From: Tolypeutes matacus
Lineage: Eukaryota > Chordata > Mammalia > Cingulata > Chlamyphoridae
Length of the DNA: 64,000 bases
Assembly: GCA_026826555.1 (NCBI GenBank)
Contig: JAKSZT010054565.1
Span: forward strand, 2,635,467 to 2,699,466
Direction: 5' to 3'
In this document: positions 28,201 through 43,400 of the stretch, piece by piece
Layout: each line of letters starts with the position of its first letter
Position numbering within the stretch: the first letter of the stretch is position 1
Translations under genes and position numbers: made by a program
Notes under the pieces: generated by a model
Seen by the model: only the letters and a program-made list of their open reading frames with translations
Database searches by the model: none
What the model was told of the DNA's origin: nothing

Positions 28201-31200
28201 ATAAATGTTTCTATGGCAACTCGGATGCTTAAAAGTGAAACAGAACATATATGCATATATATTTATATATCATTTTACAAATATTGGCATGTATTGTGAA
28301 AAATTTGATTTTTACCCACAATAGGAAAAAAAAAGTGAAACAGAAATCATTCCATTATAAAGAACACATATATATATTTCTTTACACCTATATAATTAAC
28401 ATATTTAACATAAAACATAACACATGCACAAAAAAACCCACAATTCTTTCTGTTTCCAATGTAACTACCAATGGCAAGAAATGCTTTGAGATGTTTACAC
28501 AAAGGGGCAAAACCTGCTTCTTGGGGATGTATTGTACAAAGCACAGGACTGTATAAAACAGGGAATCCAGTGGTGGAAGATGGACTGTGGTTAACAGAAC
28601 AAATATGAGAATGTTCTCACATGAACTATAAAAAATATATAATACAGGGTGTTGTTAATCGGGCAGGTTGTGGGGGGGGGAACTCCAACAAATGTAAGAT
28701 ATGAGCTATAGTTAGTAGTAATATTTGGACGATGCTCTTTCATAGTCTGTAACTAATGTTTCACAACAATGCCAGGTTTTGGTGGTGGGGAGATGTATGG
28801 GAGTCCTGTATGATGTTATATATGTTTGTTTTATAAGTTCACAACTTTTATTGTACACTTATTGCTTATATATGTTCATGTATGAATGATATACATCAAT
28901 AAATTTTAAAAAACCAGTTTTTGGGAGATGAAAACAATCTTACACTTTTAATGTATAAAGCACAAATATATATACAGTACATAAACAAATATTTAGTATA
29001 TCTGTGATATTAAAATTTCATGGTGTAGAAAGGGAATTAGGAAAAAATGTCTAACAAGGGTCCTTAGGGTGACAATAATGAGAAAAAAAAAAAAAGGTTG
29101 AGAAATAATTTGTAATAATGAACAAACCTGTGAAGCACATTCTAGCAAAGATTCTTGAATATCAATTTCAGCATATGACCAGAATTGCTTTGAAGTCTCC
29201 ATAAATGAGCAGGTGTTTTAATAATTAGTATTTGCCAACTGTGCCCAAAAGAGCTAAAGGATGGAGATTTGATAAGTAGTTCAACATTTTTATTTCCATT
29301 CTCCTCTTGGACCAAGGGCAGACCAGTTTAACATAAACTGGGCCTCTGCCCAGCTGTGCCCTGGGTGGGCAGCCCAGGCAGCTTTTGTCTCAGTTTAGAA
29401 AGAGGTGGCTGCACTGACTGCCCCTCAATGCATTTGCCTAAAACCAACTAAACTTAAAACATAAAATACTAAAAAGAAAATCTCACAAAGCAGGTAAACA
29501 CAACAGTTATTTTTTATAGCCATTATAGTGATAAAGGTGCAGAATCACAAAGTTAGAAAGGTGTCTACTTTTTTTTCTTAAATACCTGTGATTCTCCAAC
29601 ATCTAATAAGATGCTCCTTCACAAAGTTCACAACTTCACAAAGTTCTATTCAAGAAACCTTTTACTGCAACTGAAACTGAAGTCTGACTGGTATTGCTCG
29701 GACATCCTCTTACCTTGGTCAGGAAACTATGAAAACAGCACCTGTTGCTTCTGACTTGCTGCTCCTGTGTCCTCACACACTGTGATGGGGGGTCTGGATG
29801 AATGAGGGCAGCACAGCTGCCACCCGGTTCCTGCTAACCAACCTATGTGGCTGTCATACCCCTGTTCTGAAAGGCTTGCCGTGTCCAAGTGACAAACAGG
29901 GAACCCAGGAATACAGACTTGATGTACGCTCCGCTCTCTGCAAGGTGAGCTTGTAAGAGCAAACTCCCCCTTCTGTGCAGCTACAAAGAGCTGCTCTCTG
30001 CCTCCTGAGAGTGTCTTTCTTGCAGCCAAGCCTCCCTGAAGGAGACGCTTCATCACGGAGAACCGAGAGGGCCGGCCAGAGAGCAGACCAGAGAGAGGCT
30101 GGCGCTGAGCCCAGAGAAGGCACAGCACCAACACCAGAGCCTGCCCAGCCCTTCCCTGGAAGGACGGTGGAGGAAGGGCCAGGGCATCCTACGCCTTCAC
30201 GGCAGCCACTTACTCATCCATTCAGTGGGTGCAGAAAGGGAGCCTGCAAATCTTCCTTTCTTCTGGCTAACTCACTCCAGTTTCACCTTTTCTGAAAGGT
30301 GAAGGCCTCTACCCCCTCACTTTGAAAATTGATGTTTGCCTTAGAAACTCACATTTGCCTCCTTGTAAGGTAGTGTAAAGCAAAATAAATATGTACGTAC
30401 TTTTTAGATTTTACTGGAATGTACTTAGCAAAATCCACCAGGAAACATTCTGCCAAGTAATGGTCAGCTGAAGACATGATTGACTTAATAATGGCCCTGC
30501 ACCAGCACTTTAGCTCCTGACAGTAAACCACACAGACCTGCAAAATACAAAATAAAAAGAAAGGTAATTTTTTTCTTAACTTCAGCATTGAAATATCTAG
30601 TCATCCAATGAGAGAACTGAAAGGTACTCTTCTCAAGATCATCTCAGTCTACATTTTACCTCACAGGAGAGGAAAGACCTGAAGGGAGGCTGGACCTGCC
30701 CTTGATGCAACTTGTCAGGAAAAGGACCTTGGTGAGAAACAGTTCATACTCTTTCTTATTACAATCGTCTTGACTCCTTAAATAAGGACAATCTTCAGAA
30801 AGTAAAGTAAGGAAAATGCATTGCTTTCCCTTCTTCAGTCAGAAAATAAGCTTACAAACGATTGCTAATCATATGCCAGACCCACATGGAACTGCATCCC
30901 CAGGACGGTCCTCCCTGCCTTCCCTCTCACAGCTCCCGCCGCCTCTAACATTTGGTTACTATCTGCCACAACTGGACGTCAGCTCCGTGATGTGGGTTTT
31001 TTTCTGTTTCGTTTACTGCTATATTGCCAGCACTGGAACGGGGTCTGGCATATATGAAGCCCTGAAACTACTTGTTGAGTAACTGGATAAATTGATGCCT
31101 ACAGCCCCTTTTAAGGGGAACTGCCCTGCTGGAGTGATAGCCCGCGGCTCCGGACTTCCAGGCCACGCCCACGCGACAGGCATCCAGAGTTGAGCACACT

Positions 31201-31451
31201 TATAAAGCCTCCCACAGGGAGAGCTGGGCCAGACAGAGAAAAGTGACGCATGCCACGAGGACTCCTGGCTTTGGGAATTTAAGCTGGAAAACAGAGCACA
31301 GCTGCTCTGCAAGGAATGGGTTCCAAAGAACCTCACATAATTCAAAACTCAAATATCTCAGGAGAAAGCCGATGAAGGAGGGATTTCTGTTTAATGTTAG
31401 TCATAGCTCCTTGTAGGGAAGGTATGAATAATTAGTAACTCACACAGCCAG

Positions 31452-31487
<36 letters not shown>

Positions 31488-34400
31488 GGGAGGTCCCGGG
31501 GATCGAACCCGGGTCCCTCCATATGACGGACGCCCAACCAGTTGAGCTACATCCGACCCCCAAGCCAGTCAACTTTTAAACTGTATTATACTAGGACTTC
31601 CACTGGCCAAAAAAGGGACAATTTAATCAAAAAGAACAATGACTACTAATGAGGAATCTATTAAAAGCCAAGTGTTCAAAATAATACTAAGGGAGCAAAT
31701 GTAGCTCAAGTGGTTGAGTGCCTGTTTCCCATGTACAAGGTCCTGGGTTCAATCCCTGGTACCTCCTAAAATAGTAACAATAAGAAGAAGAAGAATTTTG
31801 AGAGATGACAAAGGAGAGAAAAACCAAACAAAACTCTGGACACCAACAGAGGCACAAATCAGTACACTGAAAACTGATAAGCAAAAGTATCAACAATTTT
31901 TCCACCTTTCCAGTATATAGTATTATTATTTCAAGGTAACCATACAACCTTGGTAGATGAGGGGAAGTATGTCTATATAGAAAAATTCCTGCTTGTGAAT
32001 GCAGGAGGAATGAGAAAAATCACCATTCTGTAAAAGTGCTCATTTGGGCAGTGATGATCAATGAAGCCTGAACCCTTCACATGGAAAGCTGGGGGGCACT
32101 GGCACACGGAAGGGGGCTGGCTGTCACCAACTGAACGCACCTGCCAACCTTAGCATTACCAAAAGCAAAACAGCCAGATATCATCTGTCTTCTCCATTGG
32201 TACCATATGAAGTTCACAGCACCACCCATTCTTGGGGGGGAGGGGGAAAGTGACCCTAAATCTAACCAAAGTTTTATATTTAACTATCAGCCCACAGAAA
32301 ATACAGAGGAAAGAGATAAAAGTTAACCACCACCATCAGGCTATCCACCTCAAATGTGGAACATTTTAAAGGGACAACTTCCTTGGTTTCATTTCTTCAA
32401 CAAGTCAACAGTATGGAAAAATAATAATTATGTTATATATTATTGATAATTTAGTTGGGGCAGGAAGGAGTTAAAATTATTTCTAATTTTGTTCATGAGT
32501 TTATATACGCTTTTCTATCACACTATTACAAAAATTCACTCATCTGAAAAACGACTGATCCATAGCGAGAATCTGACAATGGGCAAGGGATGCTGAGGCT
32601 GAAAGAAGAGAAGGACAGGTCATAACACAGAGTGAGGGAAAGAAAGAAACATGAGTTAGCCATGAGAGCAACCAAAGGGTGACACTGGCCTTAGACTGAA
32701 GGTGCCCACACTTTCTATGCTGACCTATGCTAGATCCAGAAACATCCCCTTGTTCCCAGCTCCAGAGGATGGCCCCAATGCCTGGATGCAGATGAAATTC
32801 CATCTCTTAGTGCCCCACATGAACCCACCCCCTTCTATAACTAGATTGAATCTTATGCAACCAAAAGAAATCAACCCAAGCTAATAATTATAAGCACTCA
32901 AAATAATCTAAAAGCTTTTATTATCTTAGTTGCCCAAATACTTTATATTCTGAATAGTATTTCAAGAAACAGTGCTTAAAGCACATTTAGATACATACCT
33001 GCCCTTCTTCCAACATTAATGGCTTTATTTCTTTATCTTGACACATTCTGTTGTAAAAGTCATTCATAGCGCCATTTAGTTTTTGATAATCGACTTCATG
33101 ATCTAAAAAGGGACTACATCCTTTTATAATAACCCAGAAGCAACCTGGGTCTTCAATCTGCAAAATTTTAAAAAGACAAAACAATGCATGATTTAGAAAT
33201 GGAATCACAAAATAAAACTTAAAAAAATCACAATAATTGTCTCTAATCTAAGTGATCAAATGAATTCTTGGCAAGTACCTCAACCTCTGTCTTAAATGGC
33301 AAAATAAAAGACCAAAGATAAAAGTCTAAAACATATAACCAATAATCTGTAAGTAATCCTCAATTACGTGTTGTAAGATACATAAAAGATTCACTCGAAC
33401 TCCTGTATGTTGAAAATAAAAAAGATTCAGAAGAATGCTTTTAGTATTCTATATTTTTTGTAATAAAGAGAAGGAACTATGAATATATATATATTCTGCC
33501 ATATTAAAAAAAAAAAAGAATTGATGGCAGATAAATCTACACAAATACAACTTTTACCTTCAGAGAAAGGAGAAATGGGGTGGAAGGGACAGGGTTGAAA
33601 GTCAGATTCTCAAAACATCTTGTTAAAATGTTATTTGGCCAGGATTTTCATTGTCAGAGAAAAGATATAAATACAAATGAATAGTTAAATTTGAATTTAA
33701 AATATCAATAAGAACTCATGATTTTCAAAATAGTTTCCTAACTGTCTACTGAAAGGGTCTAGAACAATAACAATCCAAGATTTTGGATCCTAAATACCAG
33801 GTGGCAGGAATACAGGTGTTTGCTTTAGTATTCTTTCAACTTTTCTGCATGTCTGAACATTTGTATAATAAACAGCTGGAAAAAAGAACATCTGGGCATT
33901 TTGTTTCCAGTAATGGTGGAGAAGCTTAGACAGGACTAACTTCCTGCATGCAACCATTATAAATCCTAGACAAAAAATAAGTATCTGAAAAGCTACCAGA
34001 AGCAGGCAGAAACTGGAGGAAATTCAAGCATTGAAAGCTCTCATTGGGTGAGATCCAAGTTTACACAGCTTCCCCCAGAGAATACTCCCAGGTCTATGTG
34101 GTATGGGACAGCTAGAACTAAAGCAGAAAGCCACAATGTTTTTGGCTTGAAGAATGAGAAAATAGGATCTGGGGCTGCCAGAATGGCTGAAAATTAAGGG
34201 AAGAAGTTCTGTAAAGGAGAGAACCACAATTGGAGGAGTTTAAAATCTGCGTATTAATTGCCCTCAAATCATTGGCAGACCCTGTAATGCACAGATAAGA
34301 CTTCAAGGAGTCCACAGAAAGGTACCGGTTGGGAGGATGAAGGAAATAAGCAGTTTTAGTACTGCCCACCATAGGAAGACCGAGTTTAGACTAAGAGACT

Positions 34401-37400
34401 TGCCAAGTTAAAGAGGCTTAGTAAGCACCTCAGGGCACTGTAGAAATCCCTGAAAGGGCAATACTTGAGAAGTAAAGTCCATATTGCAGGATGGAGAGAA
34501 GGTGCTTTAACAGTAAGAGCAAAACCAAAGAGGTGCATGCAAAGTATAAACCAAGGCTCATGAAGTGCAGACAGAGATAAATTGCAAGTCAACACCATTC
34601 ATCAGGAGATAACAAGAGTCCAGAGTCTCTACAATATATCATCCACAACATCTAGTGTAGCAAACGTGAAGAAATGAAAATGTGGTATGTGGCCAAGAAA
34701 AAAACAGTCAACAGAACATGAACCCAAGATTGCCTAGAGGTTGGGATGACAGACAAGGATATAAAAGCAGCTATTTATTAATATGTTCAAGAACTTATGG
34801 ATAAGAGAGTTATAAAAGTGGGGGGACGGACAGACAGGGAAGGACTCTCAGTAACAGGGGAGACTCTGAGGTAAGAAATGGAAGCTGTAAAAAAATAACC
34901 AAAGGTAAATTCCAGAACTAAAAAGTAGAACATATGAAATAAAAAACGTACTAGTGGTGCTCTCACCACTTCTATTCAACATTGTACAGGAGTTCCTAGA
35001 CAGTAAAATAAGACAAGAAAAAAGGGTGACAGGAAGACTGGACAGGAAGAAATAAAATCATTTGTAGTCAGAGATAACATGATAGTGTTTCTAAAAAATC
35101 CCAAGGAGTCTACAAAAAAATATACTAATAAATGACTTTATCAAGATTTTACGATATAAGGTATGTAATAAACTCAAATGTACTTCTATATTCCAACAAT
35201 AAAAATTAGAAATGGAAATTTAAAGAAAGAATAGTACCATTTGCAACAGCACCATGAAACAGTAATTATTTAGGTATAAATTTAACTTATTTTTTTTTTT
35301 TTTAAAGATTTTATTTATTTATTCATCCATCCCCCCCCTGCTACCTGCGCTCGCCGGGTCAGCCAACCACGCCGTGCGGGCAGGCCTGCCCCCACCAGGA
35401 GGCCCCAGGAACCAAACCCGGGGCCTCCCATATGGCAAACGGGAGCCCCACTGATTGAGCCACAGCCGCTTCCCTAAATTTAACTTAATACCTGCAAGAT
35501 TTGTAAGCTGAAAGGCAGAAAATGCTGGTAAAAGAAATCTAAGACAACCTAAATAAATGCAGAGATACACTAGGTTCCAGTATTGTTAAGATGTTGATTT
35601 CCCCAAAACTGATCTATAAATACAACTCAATTGCAACAGGATATATATATATATATATATATTTTGTAGAAATCAATAAGCTAATTATAAAAGTCAAAGA
35701 GACGGGCAAAGGAATTAGAATAGTCAAAATAACTCTGAAAAAGAACAGAGTTGGAGGATTCATGCTATCTGATTTCAAGATTAACTATAACTACATTCAT
35801 CAGGAGAGTACAATACTATAAAAAATATAGATACACAAATCAATAGAAAGGAAAAAAAAACCCATTGATTTATGGTCACTTGGTTTTCAACAACGGCGCA
35901 AAGGCTATTCAACAGAGAAAGGAGAGTCTTTTCAACAAATGATGCTGGAACAATTAGATATCCATACACAAAGAAAAAGAAATTGGGAAGCGGCTGTGGC
36001 TCAATCAGTAGGGCTCCCGTTTACCATATGGGAGGCCCCGGGTTCGGTTCCCGGGGCCTCCTGGTGGGGGCAGGCCCGCCCGCACGGCGTGGTTGGCTGA
36101 CCCAGCGAGCACGGGCAGCAAGGGGGGGATAAATGAATAAATAAATAAAATCTTAAAAAAAAAAAAAAAAAAGAAAAGAAAAAGAAATTAACCTTGACCC
36201 CTCACACCCACACACAAAAATTAAATCACATGGATCACAGACCTAAATGTAAAATATAAAACCCAAACAATTTCTTAAAGACTACACAGAGGAAAATCTT
36301 TATGACCATGGGTTAGGCAAAGATTTCTTAGCTATAATACCAAAAGTAAATTTCATATAAGCAAAAAAATTGAAAATTTAGACTTCATCCAAAAAAAAAC
36401 AAAAAAAACTTGTGTTATTTGAAAGACACTGTTAAGAGAAGGAAAAGACAAATCACAAACTGGGAGAAAATATTTGCAAATCTTACATCCAGGAGAGAAG
36501 CCAGAATATATAAAGAATATAAAAAGAACCCTAAAACCTCAATAGTGGGGGATGGATGTGGCTCAAATGGTTGGGCGTCCGTCCGCCACATGGAGGGACC
36601 TGGGTTCGATCCCTGGGACCTCCCGGTAAAATTAAAAAAAAAAAAAAAAAAAAATAGAAGGCGCATGTGTCGTCAGGTTTTGTGCATGGGCGTGCCGCCA
36701 GGCCCCACACGTGGGCATGCCAGGCCATGCCGAGCCACACAGCAAAACGATGATGTAACAGGAGAAAGAGACAGGGGAGAGCCAAAAATGCACCGAAAAA
36801 CCAGGAACTGAGGTGGCGCGGGTGGCAGAATGCCTGTCTCCCACATCGGAGGTCCCAGGATCAAATCCTGGTGAAGACTGGAGGAGAAGGATGAGAAGAG
36901 AAGGCAGGAAACAGACACAGAGAATTGCCCAGCAAATGGACATAAAACAGCAAAACAGGGTGGGGGCGGGTTAAAATGGATAAAAAAGTAAATAAATAAA
37001 TAAATAAATAACCTCAATTGTAAGAAAACAACTCAATCAGAAAGAAGGGCAAAAGATTTAAACAGAGAGGAAACTCATAAAGATGGAAGGATGGCAAACA
37101 AGTACATCAAAAGATGATTAATATATCATTTACCATTAAGGAAATCCAAATCAAAACCATAATGAGGGAAGCGGCTGTGGCTCAATCAGTGGGGCTCCCG
37201 TTTACCATATGGGAGGCCCCGGGTTCAGTTCCCGGGGCCTCCTGGTGAGGGCAGGCCCGCCCGCACGGCGTGGTTGGCTGACCCAGTGAGCACAAGCAGC
37301 AGGGGGGCGATAAATGAATAAATAAATAAAATCTTTAAAAAAAAAAAAAAAACCATAATGAGTTATCATTACACAGCTACTGAAATGGCCAAAATTTATA

Positions 37401-40400
37401 AAACTGACAATACCAAGTGCTGATGAGACTGCAGTGCAACCGAAACTCTTCTCATACATTGCTGATGAAAGTACAAAATGATAAGGCCATTTGAGAAAAC
37501 AGTTCGGCAATTTATCTTAAAATTAAACATAAAATAATCCCATCCTATTTTCCCAGATGAAATGAAAACTTCTGTTCACACAAAAACCTGTATGCAAAGT
37601 TCACAGAAGCCTTAATCATAATCTCCAGAAACTGGAAACAACTCAAGTGGCTTTCAAATGGCAAATGTATACATAAACAAGCTATGGTACATCCATACAA
37701 TAAAATACTACTTAGCAATAAAAACGAACCACTGATGCACGTAACAACACAGATGAATCTCAAATGCATTATACTAAGCCAAAGAAGCTAGACTCAAAAG
37801 GCTACATAATCTATAATTCCATATGCATGATTCCATTTTTAAGACATTCTGGAAAAGGTAAAACATTAGGGACAGAAACCAGATCAGTGCTGACTAAGGT
37901 CCAGGGAGAGGAGAAAGTAATGACTACAAGGAAACACAAAAGTCATTTGGGGGGATAATAAACATGTTCTGTACCTTGAGTATAGTGGTGATTACTTGAC
38001 CATATGCATTTTTAAAAATATCACAGAATTCCACTAAAAAGAAGTAATTTAGTATATAAATTATACCTCATAAAAAAATAATGGGTATAAAAGAAGATAT
38101 AAAACAAACAGATTTGCTAAAGCTAGATGGTGGCGGATGGCCAGATGTTTATGATAGCATTTTCTATACTTTTTTTGCATGCCCAGAATATTTCCCAACA
38201 AAAAATTAAATTTTTAAATTATTTTTAGTAAAAAGTAATGATTATTTTTAAAATACACTTCCTCTTTCCTGATGTACTATCACCTAGGTACTATTTTTAC
38301 TACAAATGTTTAAGCTGAACATAATCATGAGGAAGCACACAGACAAACCCAATTTTTGCAAAATAACTGTTCCTACTCTTCACAAATTTCAATATTAACA
38401 CAGATACAAAAAAGTGAGCAACTGTCCTAAGTCAACGGAGACTAAAAGGTCAAGACAACTAATTACAACGAGGTATCTTTGATTGGATCCTAGATATGAG
38501 AAAATAAGTTATAAAAGACATTACCAGGACAACTGGAGAATATGGACTGTGTATCAGATAATAGTATTGGATAAATGTTAAACTTCTTGAGTGTGATAAT
38601 TATATTGTGGTTATGTCAGACAAAGTCCTTGTTCTTAGGAAATACATGCTTAAGGATTGACAGTTGGAGTGTAGCAAGGGTTACAACTTTTTTTTTTTTT
38701 TTTTAAGGTTTATTTATTTACTTTATCCATTTTAAACCCCCCTTTCCCCATTTGCTGTTTTGTGTCCATTCGCTGGGCAATTCTCCGTGTCTGTTTCCTG
38801 CCGTCTCTTCTCATCCTCCTCTTCCAGTCTTCACCAGGATTCGATCCTGGAGACCTCCGATGTAGGAGAGAGGTATTCTGCAGCCTGCGCCACCTCAGCT
38901 CCTGGCTTCTGGAGCTTTCGGAGCATCTCGTCTTGTCTCTCCCGTTACGTCATCATCCTGCCGCATGGCTCCCGGGCCCCGATGGCTCACGGCACACAGA
39001 GCCTGGCAGCCCATGCATCTTCTATATATATGTATTTTTTATTTTACCAGGAGGTCCCGGGGATCGAACCCAGGTCCCTCCATATGGCAGATGGACGCCC
39101 AACCATTTGAGCCACATCCGCCCCCCTACAACTAATTCTTGAATGGTAAAGCAAAAAGAAAGAAAAAAGAAAGTAAACAATTTTATATGCATATATTTAT
39201 AGAGATATGCAAATGTGAAACAATAATTTGTTGAGTCTAGGTGAGTCTATGGTTGTTTATAATACTTTTTTAAAAAGTATTATGGTTGTTTATAATACTT
39301 TTTTTTGTTTTGTCCTCCTCCTCCCACCCCTCCCCTGAGATGGGTCCCTCGTCTGTTTGCTCATTGTCTCTGCTTGCTGTGTCTGCTTATTGTCTACTCA
39401 TTGTATCAGCTTGTCCTCTTTAGGAGGTACCGGGAACTGAACCCGGGACCTCCCATGTAAGAGGCAGGCACCCAACTGCTTGAGCCACATCTGTTCCCCT
39501 ACAATACTGTTTTGATAACTTTTCATGTTTGAAATTCTTCAAAATAACAAGTTGGGAGAAGATGTTTAAAAATTCTTTTGGTGATGTCATCAATATGGCA
39601 ATGTAAGACATCCCCAGGAAAAGGTTCCCCAGAGATTTAACAAATAAAGGAAAACTCCCACTTACTTAGAACTCTGGAGGATGGTAGAGACTAGAGAAGG
39701 ACACCACAAACAATGAATAGAAGAAAAATGTCAGGAAGGAAATTTCCATCCCAGACCCACCAGACCATTCCTGTGCCCCACCACCACCACCACCTGATCT
39801 TGCATAGCATGGGAATCAGGCAGATGCAGCAGCCCGGGTCCCTCCCACCACAGACAGAAACTACAGAGCCACTTGCAGCAGCAAGTTAGAACCCCACGTA
39901 TATCCAAGCACAGGGAAGCAAGTCTGCAGAGACCAGGGCAGAACACAAGCCACTGAGGAGTGCTGCATACAAAAGGGCCCCTAGGGGTGGTGGGAGAGAA
40001 AGACAGTGGTAGAACTGATGGCAAAAACTGTTTTGTTCTCATTCAATCCAGTTTTTGCTGGCTGGACAACCTAAACCCAAAATGGACTTTTCTGGCTTGA
40101 CCCATCTTTATTGACCTTATCGGGCTCCCTGGGGCAGGATACCCTAATGGGGAAGAAGTTAGAGGCAGAAAAGCCTCACAGAAAAAAAGGGACTGTTAAA
40201 CTGAACTGCTGTAGGAGAGGAGGGTCCCAGAATTGAAAACTGTAAAGAAAATGGGGTACTAAGTGAGGGAGAGAATTTAAACAGATCATAAGAGCAGGGG
40301 AGGAAATTCTGCACAAAAATAAACAGAACCAATCAAGATTCCCAGAGAAGAAAAAAAAAGAACGGAAGCTTTCCCATGGAGGTGAAACGACAGCACAAAA

Positions 40401-43400
40401 AGTGAAATCTTAAAAATTGCACCACATATCCAGGGCAAGATTCAGATGAGGAAGGGCTAAGAAAATCTCAACAGTTAAACGTGGGTTATTCTAAAGGTCT
40501 AGAATAAGTTAGGCCAAATGTCAAAGAAGAGCCTTAATACAAAGTCAATCAACAATAAAACCCTCAGACAGGAGGGAGAAGAGGACCTTCAGAGTTAACT
40601 CATCAAGATAATTAGATGCCTAGACATCAGCAAAAAAATTATAAGCCATATTAAGAAACAGGAAGATATGACACAGCCAAGGGAACAAATTAAAACCTTA
40701 GAGGAGACTCAGAAGTTGGAACAACTAATCAAAGATGTTCAAACAAATCTCCTAAAGGGTATTAAGACGACAATGTGTGAGCACAAAGAACAATTTGAAA
40801 GTGTATAAAGAAGCATAACAGGGAGGCGGCTGTGGCTCAATCAGTGGGGCTCCCGTTTACCATGTGGGAGGCCCGGGTTCGGTTCCCGGGGCCTCCTGGT
40901 GGGGGCAGGCCCGCCCGCACGGCGTGGTTGGCTGACCCAGCGAGCACGGGCAGCAAGGGGGGGATAAATGAATAAATAAATAAAATCTTAAAAAAAAAAA
41001 AAAAGAAGCATAACAAAAATTATGGAGATGAAAGGCACAATAGTAGAGATTAAAAAAAAAAAAAAACTAGAGGCATTATAACAATAGATTTGAAAAGGCA
41101 GAAGAATATCAGTGAGCTAGAAGACAGGACAATCAAAATCATAGAAGAGATAGAGAAAAGAACAGAAAAAGGAGAACAGTATCTCAAGGATTTGAGTGAC
41201 AGCACAGCACACAAACATATTTGTCATGGGTGTCCCAGAAGGAGAAGAGATGGGAAAGGGGACAGAAACAATATTGGAGGAAATAATGGCTAAAAACTTC
41301 CCAACTCTTATGAAAGACAAAAATATACATGCCCAAGAGTACAATGTACTTCAATGAGAATAAATCCTAATAAACCTACACCAAGACACATACTAGGCAG
41401 AATGTCAAATGCCAAAGATAAAAGAGAGAATTCTGAAAACACTAAGAGAAAAGTGATTCATCACATACAAGGAATCCTCAATAAGACTAAGTGCCAATTT
41501 CTCATAAAAAATTATGGAGACAAGAAGGCAATGGTATGATATACTTAAGGTACTGAACGAGAAGAATTGCCAGCGAAAAGTTCTTTATCCAGCAAACCTG
41601 TCCTTCAAAAATTAGGTAGAATTTAAAATATTCAGATACAGAAACTGAGAGAGTTGGTCAACAAAAGACCTGCCCTACAAGAATTGCTAAAGGAAGAGAG
41701 ACAAAAAAGATATGGGAAGCAGATGTGGGTCAAGCATTTGAGTGCCCGCCTCCTACATTGGAGGTTCTGGGTTTGGATCCCAGTGCCTCCTAAAGAAAAC
41801 AAACAAACAACAAGCAGACAATGAACAAAATCAAGGAGCAGAAAATGAGCAAAAACAACAAGCAAGACAACAAGCAGACAAAGAGCAAAAAACCCTAAAC
41901 GAGCAGGGAGCAGATGTGGCTCAGGCAATTGAGTGCCCAAGGTCCCAGGTTCGGTTCAGGTGCCTCCTAAAAATAAAAAAACAAGAGACAATAAGCCAAA
42001 ACAAACAAACAAACAAAACAGCAAGCAGACAACGAGCAAAAACAATGAGCAATCAAACAAGGGAGCCATCTCAGGGGGGTGGGGAAAGATATAGGCTGAC
42101 AGAATGGATTTAAAAAACAAAAACAAAAACATGAGCCATCCATTTGAAAAAATAAAAAAAATGTTTTTAAAGACATATGTGGCAGTTTGATATTATTTAT
42201 GAATTCCAAAAAGAGATATTGATTATGTTTGTAAACAGGTCTGTTCCTCTGGGTGTGATACTCTTTGACTGTATTAGATTCAGCTGAGATGCTTTGATTA
42301 AATTAGGGCCACACAGTTTGAGTCCCTACCCCCTTTGTGGGCTATAGGAATGGATGCTCAATCAAGAATACAGAAGTAGATACACAGAGAAGATACACAG
42401 AAGAAAGACAGCTCCATCGACAAAGCAGAGGCCATGAGAAGAGAAGTGAGCCGTTCGCCTGATGGGTTTAAAGCTCACCTCATGAAGAGACCAGAGGAGC
42501 TGAGGCTGGAAAGAAACGAGCCCCAGAAAGAGAGACGAGCCCTGTGCCAGCATACAGCTGAGACTGGAAGAAGCTGGAACCATGGAGCCTTAAGAGGGAA
42601 GATGAACCCTCACAGAAGTTGCCCGCCATCTTACTTCAACACGTAGTAACAGAATTTGGTAAGGAAGTAACCTTGAGTTGGACTCTTTAGGGCCTTGCAA
42701 CTTTAAGCTTTTACGCCAAATAAATACCCTTTATAAAAGCCAACAGATTTCTGGTACTTTGTATCAGTACCTCTTTAGCTGACTAATACAATATATAAAA
42801 ATGAAAGGCCCTCCCTCTCCTCCCCTCTCCCCCTCTCCCCCCTCTCCCAACTCCCCCTCTCCCTCCCTCACTTTCTCTCACCGTGCTCCGCCCCTCCCCG
42901 CATAGATCAACAGGCAAGTAAAACCTGGGCATTTATCATCTATAATGGGAAATTGTAGTCTATAAATCAGCCCTCTTTATCACTCCTCAGCCCCTTCCTC
43001 TCTACCTGGGACCTATGATCTGTTATCTCCTCCCATTTCTCTTCCTTCCCTGTCTTAATAAATTACTGGTCTAATCCAAAAAAAAAAAAAAAAAAAAAAA
43101 AAAAAACAACGAAAGGACAAAATGGCTGAAGTACTACCTTTACAATAATAACACTGAATGTGAACAGATTAACTCCCCAACCAAAAGACAGTCAGAATGG
43201 ATAAAAGAACAGGATCTAACTATATGTTGTTTAAAAGAGACTTACCTTAGACCCAAAGACACAAATAGGTTGAAAGTGAAAGGATGGAAAAAAGATTTTC
43301 CATACAAATACTAAGAAAAAAAGAACTGGGGTAGCTATACTAATACTGGAAAAATAGGCTTTAAGTCAAAAGCAGTTACATGCAACAAAGTAGGACATCA

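Larger units (their letters stand above)
33895..38215 (+). repeat. Old L1 with internal deletion, carrying SINEs
   Basis: The 5' region ('ggtggagaagcttagacagg') runs to about 34950, then jumps to mid-ORF2 text ('cactagtgg'-like, 'accacttctattcaacattg') and on to the 3' UTR. ORF1 and most of ORF2 are missing. Four SINEs (35290, 35985, 36547, 37166) interrupt it. A (TA)n run lies at 35641-35661. Confidence 0.65.
38400..39570 (+). repeat. Old interspersed repeat interrupted by two SINEs
   Basis: Shares 'gtccttgttcttaggaaata' and a 'tttgaaattcttcaaaataa' end with the repeat at 17796-18280. The family is not assigned. A SINE dimer (38689-39126) and a second SINE (39300-39499) sit inside. There is a short local duplication of 'tatggttgtttataatactt' near 39250-39299. 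Confidence 0.45.

Noticed and set aside
29727..30295. Overlapping open frames on both strands in intron 3.
   Set aside because: No splice-supported exon, no known domain, and no match to TDRD12; likely chance frames in GC-richer sequence.
42811..42870. (CCCTCT)-like tract considered as a plain microsatellite or a telomere-like repeat.
   Set aside because: The units are irregular, and the tract is joined to LTR-like sequence and a poly-A tail inside one probable target duplication, so it is better explained as the 5' part of a retroposon.
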